A stretch of 64,000 bases of DNA from a marine actinobacterium MedAcidi-G2B (GTDB lineage: Bacteria; Actinomycetota; Acidimicrobiia; Acidimicrobiales; MedAcidi-G1), in the NCBI GenBank assembly GCA_000817115.1, contig JUEO01000003.1:29752-93751 (forward strand). Direction: 5' to 3'. A program made the position numbers and the translations under genes. A model generated the notes under the pieces. The model ran no database searches. It was not told the origin of the DNA and worked only from the letters and a program-made list of their open reading frames with translations. This document shows positions 18,417-27,921 of the stretch, piece after piece. The first letter of the stretch is position 1, and each line of letters opens with the position of its first letter.

Positions 18417-19529
18417 TCATTCTGGAAACATAGATAAGTGTGTTGCTTCTAGTTTCTCGCCTTCTGGTGTCTCTGTGAAGAAACTTCCTCCTACTACCGA
18501 GGTTGAAACTAAAGCAAGAGCCAAGTTTGAGTCATGAAGCGGCGACCAAGAAGCCATACGGACTTCACCAACTTTTTGCCCTTCGGAGTTGAATGCTGGC
18601 CATGGATGTTCACTTGAGAACTGCATGCGGTCTCCACTTAGAAGAACTTTAACTAGTCGGCGTGATGATCCTCTTTCCTTTTCAGCCAGCAAAGCTTCTT
18701 TTCCGATAAAGTCATCTTGCCGATCTAAGGAAAGGTATTTTTCTAGGCCTACCTCTAGAGGCGTTGCTGATCCTCCACAGTCTCCGCGATAAGAAAAAAG
18801 TCCTGATTCGATGCGTTCGAGAGAAGTTGGAGCTCCAGGATGTATTCCGTATTTTTCTCCTGCTTTCCAGACAGCGTCCCATAGCTCTAAGCCTCTACTC
18901 CCATCTTGGAGGAAGAGTTCAAATCCTCCTTGTCCACTCCATCCCGAGCGACAAACCAACATGGGAATACCATCGTGTTCTATATCTTCAAAACCAAAAA
19001 ATGGGATATCTCGTACCCACTCTCCTAAATAGTCCGCGACTGTGTCTTCAGCACGAGGACCTTGTACCGCTAGAGGAGAAACATCTGGTTCAAAAATTTT
19101 GCAGTCATAGCCTTTCGCTAATGCGATACCTTTACACCAAAAAAGTACATCACTGTCTGCTATAGATATCCAATATCTGTCTTCCGCTAGTTTGAGAATC
19201 ATTGGGTCATTCAGCATGATTCCATCGTTATCACATAAAGGTGCGTAGCGAACTCTACCTATCCGGCAGTCTGACATATCTCGGGCAGACACATATTGAA
19301 TCAAAGTCAACGCATCTGGGCCGACAACCTCCACTTGTCTCTCCGCTCCGACATCCCAAAGAGATACACGTTCCATGAGAGCTTCGTATTCTGCATCAAG
19401 ATTTCCAAAGGAGACAGGAAGAACCATGTGGTTGTAAATAGAAAAATGAGTCATTCCATGTCTTATTTGTGCCTCGTAAAAAGGTGACTTTCTATTGCGT
19501 GGACTTAAAGGAAATTGCATTTTTACCAA
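18417..19529 (-). CDS. dmdA: GcvT/DmdA-family protein; putative DMSP demethylase-like
   Basis: 370 aa; [89 protein letters not shown] fit my memory of DmdA better than canonical GcvT. Confidence 0.6.
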   Translation of the reverse strand: MVKMQFPLSPRNRKSPFYEAQIRHGMTHFSIYNHMVLPVSFGNLDAEYEALMERVSLWDVGAERQVEVVGPDALTLIQYVSARDMSDCRIGRVRYAPLCDNDGIMLNDPMILKLAEDRYWISIADSDVLFWCKGIALAKGYDCKIFEPDVSPLAVQGPRAEDTVADYLGEWVRDIPFFGFEDIEHDGIPMLVCRSGWSGQGGFELFLQDGSRGLELWDAVWKAGEKYGIHPGAPTSLERIESGLFSYRGDCGGSATPLEVGLEKYLSLDRQDDFIGKEALLAEKERGSSRRLVKVLLSGDRMQFSSEHPWPAFNSEGQKVGEVRMASWSPLHDSNLALALVSTSVVGGSFFTETPEGEKLEATHLSMFPE

Positions 19530-21181
19530 TCTTTCTCCGACACTCCATGTCGGTATTGTCCTGCTCTACTCGGTTCCAGTGGAGTATTTCCAAGAATCAA
19601 GTCGGCAGCTTTTTCTGCAAGCATCATTACAGGAGCATAAATGTTTCCATTCGTAAGTGTTGGCATTACTGATGCATCAACCACTCTTAGCCCTTCTACC
19701 CCATGTACTCGCATCGTTTTCGGTGAAACAACTCCCATTGCATCTTCACCCATTCGAGCTGTTCCACAGGGATGCAGCGCTGTTTCAGAGTCTCTGCGCA
19801 CCCAATCAAGAACATCTTTTTCTTCTGAGATTTCGGGACCCGGAGAGATTTCCCCCCCGTTGAATTGCTCAAACGCTGGCTGTTTCATAATATTTCTTGC
19901 TGTTGCTATAGCCTCAACCCATTCTTTCCGATCTTCAGGAGTTGAAAGATAGTTGAATTGGATTTTTGGTTTAGCGAAAGGATCATTTGATTGAATGCGA
20001 ACCCACCCAGTGCTATTTGAAAACATTGGACCGATATGAAATTGATAACCATGCCCTTGAGTGATTGTTGTTCCGTCATAGCGAACGGCTACTGGTAAGA
20101 AATGAAACATGAGGTTTGGCCAGAGAACCCCATCATTGCTGCGTAAGAACCCGCCTGCTTCGAAATGGTTTGTTGCCCCTGGACCTTTTCTAAATAACCA
20201 TTTAAGCCCAACACCGGGTTTCCTCCAGTTCTTTAAATACGGTGCCATGGATACAGGCTCCTTACAGGCGTATTGAACATAGACTTCGAGGTGGTCTTGA
20301 AGGTTTTCTCCAACTCCGGGGAGATCTACAACTGGAGAAATTCCAGCTTGTGAGAGAACTGACGATGGTCCTATGCCAGAAAGTTGCAAGAGTTGAGGGG
20401 AATTGAAAGCACCTCCGCAGGAAATTACTTCAGTGGCTTCAACCCTGTGCCTACGTTTGTTCTTGTGGTATTCGACGCCTGTTACACGATTTTTCTTCAT
20501 AATTAATTGAGTTACGTGAGCTCGAGTAATTAGATGTAAATTTTTCCGGTCTCTCAATACAGGGTGGAGATACGCTCGGGCAGCAGAATGACGTCTCCCT
20601 CTATAAATGTTTCGATCAAATGCGTTAAATCCTTCTTGGCGATACCCATTAACATCTGTGGTAAGTGGATGCCCGGCCTCTTGTACTGCAGTGAAGAAGG
20701 CTTGAAATAGTGGACTAGTTGCTGGTCCGCGTTCAAGTTTGAGAGGCCCTTCTCCTCCTCTCCATTCATCAGGCCCCGCTAAGCAGGTTTCCATTCGTTT
20801 GAAATAAGGGAGACAGTGGCTCCAATCCCAATCTTCGCATCCTTCTATTGCTGCCCATCGATCAAAATCCATTGGATTTCCGCGTTGGAAGATCATGCCG
20901 TTTATTGAAGAGGAGCCTCCAAGAACTTTTCCTCGAGCATGATAGACGCGACGCCCATTCATCTGAGGTTCAGGTTCAGATTCATACTTCCAGTCATACA
21001 AGCGGTTACCTATACCCATTGATAGTGCTGCGGGCATATGAATAATCGGATCTATTTTCCAGTCACTTCTTCCTGCCTCAATCAGAAGAACCTTGTTCTT
21101 AGGATCAGCGCTTAATCTGTTAGCTAACGCGCTGCCGGCAGATCCGCCGCCAATAACCACATAGTCATAAGTCTTTGTCAA
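19523..21181 (-). CDS. GMC-family FAD oxidoreductase (choline dehydrogenase BetA-like)
   Basis: 552 aa; [77 protein letters not shown]. Confidence 0.9.
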   Translation of the reverse strand: MTKTYDYVVIGGGSAGSALANRLSADPKNKVLLIEAGRSDWKIDPIIHMPAALSMGIGNRLYDWKYESEPEPQMNGRRVYHARGKVLGGSSSINGMIFQRGNPMDFDRWAAIEGCEDWDWSHCLPYFKRMETCLAGPDEWRGGEGPLKLERGPATSPLFQAFFTAVQEAGHPLTTDVNGYRQEGFNAFDRNIYRGRRHSAARAYLHPVLRDRKNLHLITRAHVTQLIMKKNRVTGVEYHKNKRRHRVEATEVISCGGAFNSPQLLQLSGIGPSSVLSQAGISPVVDLPGVGENLQDHLEVYVQYACKEPVSMAPYLKNWRKPGVGLKWLFRKGPGATNHFEAGGFLRSNDGVLWPNLMFHFLPVAVRYDGTTITQGHGYQFHIGPMFSNSTGWVRIQSNDPFAKPKIQFNYLSTPEDRKEWVEAIATARNIMKQPAFEQFNGGEISPGPEISEEKDVLDWVRRDSETALHPCGTARMGEDAMGVVSPKTMRVHGVEGLRVVDASVMPTLTNGNIYAPVMMLAEKAADLILGNTPLEPSRAGQYRHGVSEKDW

Positions 21182-21307
21182 GATTTCTCCTATTAACTCT
21201 CAGGAGATTCTGCCCGATCTAACTGATTTAAACACACTATTTGCTTCTTTTATTTCTATTTCCTAAATGTTTGACGGTCGGCATTAGATTGGCGGTATCT
21301 TGATCGC

Positions 21308-22318
21308 ATGAATGCTGATTTCCGTAGTGACACTTTGACGCAGGCTACTCCTGATATGAGAACCGCTATGGCATCAGCCACTGTTGGGGATGACGTATAT
21401 GGGGAAGATCCCACGGTCAATGAGTTACAAGAGCGAATTGCCGCTTTGACTGGTAAAGAGTCTGCTCTATTTTGTACATCTGGCACACAATCAAATTTGA
21501 GCGCTGTCTTGAGCCATGGCCAGCGCGGAGACGAATACTTAATAGGCGAGAATTACCATATTCTTCTAAACGAAGTATCCGGAGCTTCAGCATTAGGCGG
21601 AATGTCTCCTTGGCCCATAAAAGTTAATGAAACTGGGGGAATTGACCCCGCAGATGTCATTTCAGCAATTAAGGAACCAGATCAGCATCATCCAATTACA
21701 AACCTTCTTTGCTTAGAAAACACTGTTAACGGATTTGTTCAACCGGTTGAACTAATTTCTGAATTAGCAGAAGCCGCACATAAATCTGGACTTTCTGTAC
21801 ATCTTGATGGAGCACGACTGTTCAATGCTGCTGTCGCTCTTAATGTTCCAGTTTCTTCTTTCACTAAGTCTGTTGACACTGTTTCACTATGTCTTTCTAA
21901 AGGGTTGGGAGCACCAGTAGGTTCAGTCCTTGCAGGCAGTAAAGAAACAATCAATAAAGCTTTCCGAATAAGAAAAATGTTGGGTGGTGGAACACGACAA
22001 GCTGGCCATCTCGCCGCGGCAGGACTTTACGCTCTTGACCACCATATTGAACGTCTAGTTGAAGACCATCTTCGAGCTGAACAGATAGCTAAAGGACTTT
22101 CAGGTATTGCCGGATTAGAGGTGAAACAAACGAGCAACATGTTGTGGGTCACGCCTCTTCCCGAGTTGCATGCCGGTCTTTCTAAACACTTAGAGGAAAA
22201 AAATGTAAAGGTCATTCCATGGAGTCCAACTATGCGAATAGTCACTCACTTAGATATAGATGACAGTCATGTCGACTATCTTGTTCAAGTCTTTCAAGAC
22301 TTCTTTTCTGACCTCTAA
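21308..22318 (+). CDS. ltaE: Low-specificity L-threonine aldolase / beta-eliminating lyase
   Basis: 336 aa; FRSDTLTQATPDMRTAMASATVGDDVYGEDPTVNELQ, HLDGARLFNAA, CLSKGLGAPVGSVLAGS. Confidence 0.92.
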   Translation: MNADFRSDTLTQATPDMRTAMASATVGDDVYGEDPTVNELQERIAALTGKESALFCTSGTQSNLSAVLSHGQRGDEYLIGENYHILLNEVSGASALGGMSPWPIKVNETGGIDPADVISAIKEPDQHHPITNLLCLENTVNGFVQPVELISELAEAAHKSGLSVHLDGARLFNAAVALNVPVSSFTKSVDTVSLCLSKGLGAPVGSVLAGSKETINKAFRIRKMLGGGTRQAGHLAAAGLYALDHHIERLVEDHLRAEQIAKGLSGIAGLEVKQTSNMLWVTPLPELHAGLSKHLEEKNVKVIPWSPTMRIVTHLDIDDSHVDYLVQVFQDFFSDL

Positions 22319-22962
22319 CCACGCTTCCAATTTGATACATACGGGGGCATTGAACGCTCTCCACCAGAAATTTCAGGTTCTGGTTCACCAACTGATATAC
22401 CTAGTGGGATAACCCCTGCCCAAGCAGGTGAGGTGAAATCTCCAAAATCATCTATTGGAGGACCTGTTCTGACTTTCATAGAATATTCGTCAAGCGGGAG
22501 TTCAAGTACCGTGGTTGCTTTTACTTCTTTTTCTGTATTTTCTCGTACATCTTTCATTCGGCCTGGAATTCCATGCTCTACGACGAGATCCAAGGCTTCA
22601 ACTTTCTTTTCATAGTCAACGATTTCTTGAGCTTTTCCAAAAATCACTACAGAGCGATAATTCATTGAGATATTTACAGCTGCACGAGCTAGGACTATCC
22701 CGTCAAGCAATGTTATTTCCACACATACCTCTATACCTTTTTTGATATCACGCAGGAGTCTGCTTGCTGCGGACCCATGCAGTAACAATTGGTCCTCTTG
22801 CCGGGCGTAAAACATTGGAATAACTAAAGGGTAAGTTTTTCCCTCTTCTTCACAAATAATCCCAACGTGAGCGACTAAACCTTCGTCTAACACTTTATAA
22901 AGTTCAGATTTTTCTTGTATTCCACGTTCAGGTTTACGTTTGATAGTTGACCGATCACTCAT
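22315..22962 (-). CDS. Pyridoxamine 5'-phosphate oxidase-family (FMN-binding split barrel) protein
   Basis: 215 aa; LDEGLVAHVGIICEEEGKTYPLVIPMFYARQEDQLLLHGSAASRLLRDIK. Confidence 0.85.
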   Translation of the reverse strand: MSDRSTIKRKPERGIQEKSELYKVLDEGLVAHVGIICEEEGKTYPLVIPMFYARQEDQLLLHGSAASRLLRDIKKGIEVCVEITLLDGIVLARAAVNISMNYRSVVIFGKAQEIVDYEKKVEALDLVVEHGIPGRMKDVRENTEKEVKATTVLELPLDEYSMKVRTGPPIDDFGDFTSPAWAGVIPLGISVGEPEPEISGGERSMPPYVSNWKRG

Positions 22963-23067
22963 CTAAAGACCCCCAAATAAAAAGATTTACTGCTTAACTA
23001 TTGCAAAAAATAAAAAACAATACTCATTTTTGAGTATTTCTTCTCACTTGCTGATTGACTATCAGCC

Positions 23068-23961
23068 GTGCCCTATCAAATTGCTGCTCTTCTTGCTGCC
23101 ACTTGCTGGGCTCTTAGCAGCCTGATCCTAGCTGAGCCCGTACGTCGACTTGGAGGCCCACGATTTTGTCGACTGCGAATGCTTTACGTAAGCGTTGTTT
23201 TATTGGTGATATCTGTCTTCAGGAATCAATGGGACAACATCGAATTTGGGGACCTTGGGTTATTAACTCTTTCTGCAATAGTTGGTCTTGTTGTGGGCGA
23301 TATAGGTCTTTTTACGGCCATGGCTCGCATCGGACCAAGACGCACTTCAGTTTTGTTTACGACGAATGCTCCTTTAGCTGCCTTGGGAGGAGTTCTTCTC
23401 TTCGATGAAACTCTTCGCTCTTGGGCGTTATTAGGTGCTGTGCTCACTGTTGGAGGGGTAATGCTTGCCATCAATTATGGAACTAACCAAAATGCTCAAG
23501 GTTCTATTTTTGAGAGAATAGACGGTTCATTGAAAATAGGGGTTTTTTGGGCAGGTGTCGGCGCTTTTGGGCAGGCAGCTGGTGCTTTGGCAGCAAAGCC
23601 TGTTCTTGATCACGGTGCCGATACTTTGAGTGTCGCCACTTTAAGAGTGTTAATAGCCACTCCGCTGATGTGGTTATTAGCTAAGCCAAGCGACAAGCTT
23701 GCTCAAGCTCCAGCAAAAGAAAAAATTCTGCGAACAGACTGGGTAAGGCTTGCTGCCAGTGGAACTCTGGCCATGGTGCTAGGAATGAGCTTTCTTCTTT
23801 ATGCGATAGGCCGTGGCGACACAGGAATTGCAAGTATTTTAGGTGGAACAACTCCTGTTATTATGCTGCCTCTGCTGTGGATCGCTACTCGTCGTCTTCC
23901 CGCTCTCGGTGCTTGGGTAGGAGCAATCCTCTCCATCATCGGTATTGCTTTCATGATGTAG
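23068..23961 (+). CDS. EamA/DMT-superfamily transporter
   Basis: 297 aa, GTG start; multi-TM with two EamA-like halves (FDETLRSWALLGAVLTVGGVML; GGTTPVIMLPLLWIATRRLPALGAWVGAILSIIGIAFM). Confidence 0.85.
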   Translation: MPYQIAALLAATCWALSSLILAEPVRRLGGPRFCRLRMLYVSVVLLVISVFRNQWDNIEFGDLGLLTLSAIVGLVVGDIGLFTAMARIGPRRTSVLFTTNAPLAALGGVLLFDETLRSWALLGAVLTVGGVMLAINYGTNQNAQGSIFERIDGSLKIGVFWAGVGAFGQAAGALAAKPVLDHGADTLSVATLRVLIATPLMWLLAKPSDKLAQAPAKEKILRTDWVRLAASGTLAMVLGMSFLLYAIGRGDTGIASILGGTTPVIMLPLLWIATRRLPALGAWVGAILSIIGIAFMM

Positions 23962-23971
23962 CATCTTTTCT

Positions 23972-25213
23972 ATGTTTGATGCAGTGGTCATTGGGGGTGG
24001 CATGCTTGGTGCTTCTGCTGCTCGTCATCTCTCAGAAATCGGTTATGCAATAGCCGTGGTTGCCCCTCCAGAACCTTTAGCTTTGGAAAATCATCAAGGC
24101 CCTTTTGGCGCCCACTATGACGTTTCTCGCTCTTCTCGAACGCTTTACATTGATCCAGTTGAATATGAGCTATCAAAGAGAGCCCATGCAGCCAATTCTT
24201 CAATAGAACAATTCTCAGAAGAAAAAGTCTTTTTCGGACAAGGTCACCTATTTGTAGCCAAGAAAGAGGATGATGAAAAATTTTTTACACACTTCAGTAA
24301 TTCTTCTAACTCTCATCTGGCGAAAATCTTTGATGCAGAAGGTCTGCGAAAGCAATGGCCAGAATTGAGATTTCCAACAGATTTCATTGGCCTCTTAGAA
24401 TTAGATCGCAGAGGAATGTTAAATCCACGAGCTTTGGTGGCCGCACAATTGTCTGCTGTTGCTTCATTTGGTGGTCAAATTTTTTCTTCTTCAGCTAGCA
24501 GTATGAATATAGGAAATCATTGTTCAGTGAAATTAGTTGATGGTTCACAATTAGAAGCGAAGAAGGTACTGATAAGCACTGGGGCTTGGTCGAATTCGTC
24601 TGGACTGCTTCCTAAACGTGTTGCTTTAAAAATGAAAACTGAAATCGTACTTTTAGCGGAGATTGATTCTGAGGAAACTAAACGACTAAGGAATCTTCCC
24701 GTCATGCACTATGAAATAAGGAACAGTGAGGCTGCTGATATATATGCTGTCCCTCCTCAGGTTTATCCGAACGGAAAAACCTTACTGAAGTGGGGCGCAA
24801 ACACTCTTGCTGATAGATGGGTTAATAGTTCAGAAGATATTGATTCTTGGTACAGGCAAGGAAACAGTGACCAAATCATAAATTCAGTTAAACAATCTAT
24901 GGAAAATACCTATCCTGGATTAAGAGTTAAAAAATGGCACACAAATAGATGCGTGATTACCTACACCTCACACGGGCTCCCCTATATTGATTCTCTGGTT
25001 GGAAACAAGGTGTATGCCGCCATTGGTGGGAACGGTAGAAGTGCTAAGTGGGCTGACCCATTAGGCGCTTTAGCAGCTTCTTTAGTCGTAGAGGAAAAAT
25101 GGAAGGATTCTTTGCCTTCCGACCGCTTTAAAGTAATTTTTGAGGATGAAGAAACCGACTTGGCGGATCGAAAGTTACTAAAAGAACGAAATTGTGCCCT
25201 CGGTGGGACTTGA
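23972..25213 (+). CDS. FAD-dependent oxidoreductase (DAO/sarcosine oxidase-like)
   Basis: 413 aa; FDAVVIGGGMLGASAARHLSEIGYAIAVVAP, KKVLISTGAWS, KVYAAIGGNGRSAKWADPLG; stop codon lies within the opposing tRNA gene. Confidence 0.8.
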   Translation: MFDAVVIGGGMLGASAARHLSEIGYAIAVVAPPEPLALENHQGPFGAHYDVSRSSRTLYIDPVEYELSKRAHAANSSIEQFSEEKVFFGQGHLFVAKKEDDEKFFTHFSNSSNSHLAKIFDAEGLRKQWPELRFPTDFIGLLELDRRGMLNPRALVAAQLSAVASFGGQIFSSSASSMNIGNHCSVKLVDGSQLEAKKVLISTGAWSNSSGLLPKRVALKMKTEIVLLAEIDSEETKRLRNLPVMHYEIRNSEAADIYAVPPQVYPNGKTLLKWGANTLADRWVNSSEDIDSWYRQGNSDQIINSVKQSMENTYPGLRVKKWHTNRCVITYTSHGLPYIDSLVGNKVYAAIGGNGRSAKWADPLGALAASLVVEEKWKDSLPSDRFKVIFEDEETDLADRKLLKERNCALGGT

Positions 25214-25276
25214 ACCCACATGTCCTAGAACCGGAGATTTTAAGTCTCCTGCGTATGCCAATTCCGCCACGAGGGC
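25195..25276 (-). tRNA. tRNA-Leu (anticodon UAA)
   Basis: Reverse strand GCCCTCGTGGCGGAATTGGCATACGCAGGAGACTTAAAATCTCC...GGGTTCAAGTCCCACCGAGGGC; 7-bp acceptor stem, TAA in the anticodon loop, long variable arm, no encoded CCA. Confidence 0.97.
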
Positions 25277-25347
25277 TTTATACCGAGTCCACGCTAGTTT
25301 CTTATCTTGCAGTGAGAAACCCGAAGAACATAAAACGTTTACTTAAT

Positions 25348-25653
25348 CTAAGCAGCTAATTCTTCATTATCTATTGCACGCCATAAAGCAGACCGAGCTA
25401 TATCTGCACGAGATCCAGAAAGTTCATTTGTGACAATTACTCCCTCCACCATGTCGGCCACGACAGCACCCCACGGTCTTTCTTTGACAGCTACAGAAAT
25501 GACAACATTTTCTCCATTCCTTCGAATGCTGCGTTGCACTCCGAGTAGTCCTGGTGGACTACGAAATACTGGGACTCCAAGCGCTAAGTGTCTGCTGGCG
25601 CGTCCTAGAGCTCGTACTGTCTCTGCGAATCTGTAAGTCTTTACTTCCATCAC
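25348..25653 (-). CDS. Hypothetical protein (101 aa)
   Basis: ORF with coding-like composition; divergent from the nuclease gene at 25689 with ~35 bp between starts. Confidence 0.6.
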   Translation of the reverse strand: MMEVKTYRFAETVRALGRASRHLALGVPVFRSPPGLLGVQRSIRRNGENVVISVAVKERPWGAVVADMVEGVIVTNELSGSRADIARSALWRAIDNEELAA

Positions 25654-25688
25654 TCACAAGTGTCTCATCTAGGTGTGACAATGGAGTT

Positions 25689-26636
25689 GTGAGCGATTCT
25701 CAGGATAAACAAGTTTCGGATCTTAATCCGGCACAGGAAGCTGTTTTAGAGCAGTTAGGTTCTTTGCGAGATGAAAGGCCAGTTTTCTCTGAAGACCTTG
25801 GCCACCACATCCGAGGAGCTCTAGAAACCGCAGTTGAACCCTACTTATCAGCTCTTCCTTCCAATGAAGATATCTTTTTTGCTAAACACGAACTTGGACA
25901 GATCCACGGATGTCAAACAAAGTATTTAGCAGAACGTGATGACGAATTCGAATGGGCTGTGAATATTGCGAGAGGGAGTATCGTTCATAAGGCAGTAGAA
26001 CTGGCAATGAATTGGAGAAAAGAGATAGAACCTTCTGTGCTTATTGACGAGGCGCTCGCCCGTTATGAGCAGGATTCAGGAAGTCTCGGTTACTGGTTGC
26101 AAGGGTGCTCTGAAGTGGAGAGAGCAGAGTTGCGTTCGGAATCTTTAGATGCTTTTTCTAAATACCTTGAGTGCTGGCCTCCTCTTCGTCCAGCTTGGCG
26201 TCCGGTGAGTGAAAGTCGATTACGAGCAGAGTTGTGTGACAGAAGGTTTATTCTTTCAGGACGAGCAGACCTTACGCTGGGGGCCGCAGAAGGTTTTCGG
26301 GCTGGGAAAGTAATCATTGATTTGAAAACAGGGGGGTTCGCTCCTCTTCACGTTGAGGATTTGAGGTTCTATGCGCTGATAGAAACTTTACGCATTGGAG
26401 TTCCACCTCGTCTACTTGCCACCTACTATTTGGATTCAGCTCAGTTATCTCCTGAAGAAGTAACTGAAGATCTTTTGATGGCAACTGTCGCTCGAGTTGT
26501 TGATGCAGTTGAGAAATTTGTTTCTCTAATTTACGAGAAAGAAGAGCCTAAGGAAATTGCTGGCCCCCAATGTCGATGGTGCAGTCTTTCTGAATCTTGT
26601 GCTACTGGGCAGTCTTATCTTGAAGAGAGAATTTAA
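25689..26636 (+). CDS. PD-(D/E)XK (RecB/Cas4-like) nuclease with putative 4-Cys Fe-S motif
   Basis: In-frame GTG at 25689 (VSDSQDKQ) preferred over ORF-track start 25554; GxxxH GSIVH, GRADLTLG, IIDLKTG; Cys pattern HGCQTKY ... CRWCSLSESC. Confidence 0.8.
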   Translation: MSDSQDKQVSDLNPAQEAVLEQLGSLRDERPVFSEDLGHHIRGALETAVEPYLSALPSNEDIFFAKHELGQIHGCQTKYLAERDDEFEWAVNIARGSIVHKAVELAMNWRKEIEPSVLIDEALARYEQDSGSLGYWLQGCSEVERAELRSESLDAFSKYLECWPPLRPAWRPVSESRLRAELCDRRFILSGRADLTLGAAEGFRAGKVIIDLKTGGFAPLHVEDLRFYALIETLRIGVPPRLLATYYLDSAQLSPEEVTEDLLMATVARVVDAVEKFVSLIYEKEEPKEIAGPQCRWCSLSESCATGQSYLEERI

Positions 26637-26638
26637 AT

Positions 26639-27886
26639 CTAGTCATCATCTAAATGAAATAATCTTCCAGTTGTATAAAGGAAGATCCCACCAAGAACTA
26701 AAAGAACTCCTGCTCCTGCTCCAACTGGGCGAGGTCCTAGAGCTGAAATAAGAATCCCCATAAGAAGATTAGAGAATGGCATAATCCCAAGCACCCCCAT
26801 TAGATAAAGGGCCATTACGCTGCCTCTTAATTCATCATCTACCTGGAGTTGCACTACAGAGTTAAGGTTTGTTGCAGAGACAAGGTGGACTCCACCTATC
26901 AATAACAAAGCAAAAAATCCAACCCAAAATTTTGGCGCTAAAGCAAAAAGTACTATTGCTGCTCCGTAACCAACTAAAGAACCTAATTGAATACGTGATC
27001 TGACCCCGCGTCCCGCCATGGCAGCAACTACAGGACCTACTGCTATGCCTCCAATACCCTGTGCTGAGCCCAGAACTCCAAACCAAAATGGAGAGACTTT
27101 AAAAACATCTTCAGCAAAAACAACGATGTGCTGCGATAACGGCATGGCGAAAGCAGAGATGAAACTTACTGCCAAAATCGCTGTACGTATCCCTGGAGCA
27201 TCCAAAACATAACGGATTGCTCTCTTATAGCCTTCAAAAATTTTCCCAGATTCTTTTTTAGAAGATTGACCACTGACTAACTGATCTGTATCGAGGAGCA
27301 GCAATGCAATAGCTATCGGTAAATGCAGAATTGCAACCACCAGTAAAGCCCATCCGGGACCAAACGTTCCTATAATCAGACCGCCTATCGCTGGGCCTGT
27401 TGCACGAGCTGCATTGAATTGGGTTGAATTTAGAGCAATAGCATTTGGTAAGACTGACCGTGGCACACATTCAGCGACAAATGCTTGCCAAACTGGAAGT
27501 CTGACTCCATTGATAAATCCTCCTGCAGTGATTAAAAACAGCCAAGGCCATGGGCTTTCTAGACCTGAATTCCAAGCAAGAGCCATAACTATGGCAGTTA
27601 CTGCTTGAATCCCATTAGTTACAAGTAAAATCTTTCTTCTATTCCAGTTATCTGACACCCAAGCTGAGAAGGGGTTCATAAGAAGCATTGGCATTGAACC
27701 AGCAAATGCAGACACTCCGACCCAAGCAGCAGACTTTGTCAATGCAAACATCACCCAACTACCCACAAGCATGCGTATCCACCGACCGTTATTTGTGAGT
27801 AGTCCTCCTGTCCAGAAAAGGCGAAAGTTTCTGTATTGCAAAGCTGGGAATCTACTTTGAGACTCTTGAGGGCTGGGGGGCATCAC
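26639..27886 (-). CDS. MFS transporter
   Basis: 415 aa; ~12 hydrophobic segments; FWTGGLLTNNGRWIRMLVGSWVMFALTKSAAWVG, AWVSDNWNRRKIL. Confidence 0.9.
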   Translation of the reverse strand: MMPPSPQESQSRFPALQYRNFRLFWTGGLLTNNGRWIRMLVGSWVMFALTKSAAWVGVSAFAGSMPMLLMNPFSAWVSDNWNRRKILLVTNGIQAVTAIVMALAWNSGLESPWPWLFLITAGGFINGVRLPVWQAFVAECVPRSVLPNAIALNSTQFNAARATGPAIGGLIIGTFGPGWALLVVAILHLPIAIALLLLDTDQLVSGQSSKKESGKIFEGYKRAIRYVLDAPGIRTAILAVSFISAFAMPLSQHIVVFAEDVFKVSPFWFGVLGSAQGIGGIAVGPVVAAMAGRGVRSRIQLGSLVGYGAAIVLFALAPKFWVGFFALLLIGGVHLVSATNLNSVVQLQVDDELRGSVMALYLMGVLGIMPFSNLLMGILISALGPRPVGAGAGVLLVLGGIFLYTTGRLFHLDDD

Positions 27887-27921
27887 ACGACCTTACACCA
27901 CAAGACGTATAAATTAAGCCT

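Noticed and set aside
18764-19165. 133-aa plus-strand ORF antisense to the DmdA-like gene
   Set aside because: Fully antisense to a gene with clear family motifs; no independent evidence of coding.
25554-25688. N-terminal 45 residues of the ORF-track version of the PD-(D/E)XK protein
   Set aside because: This part overlaps the divergent hypothetical gene and lacks family similarity; the in-frame GTG at 25689 is more plausible.
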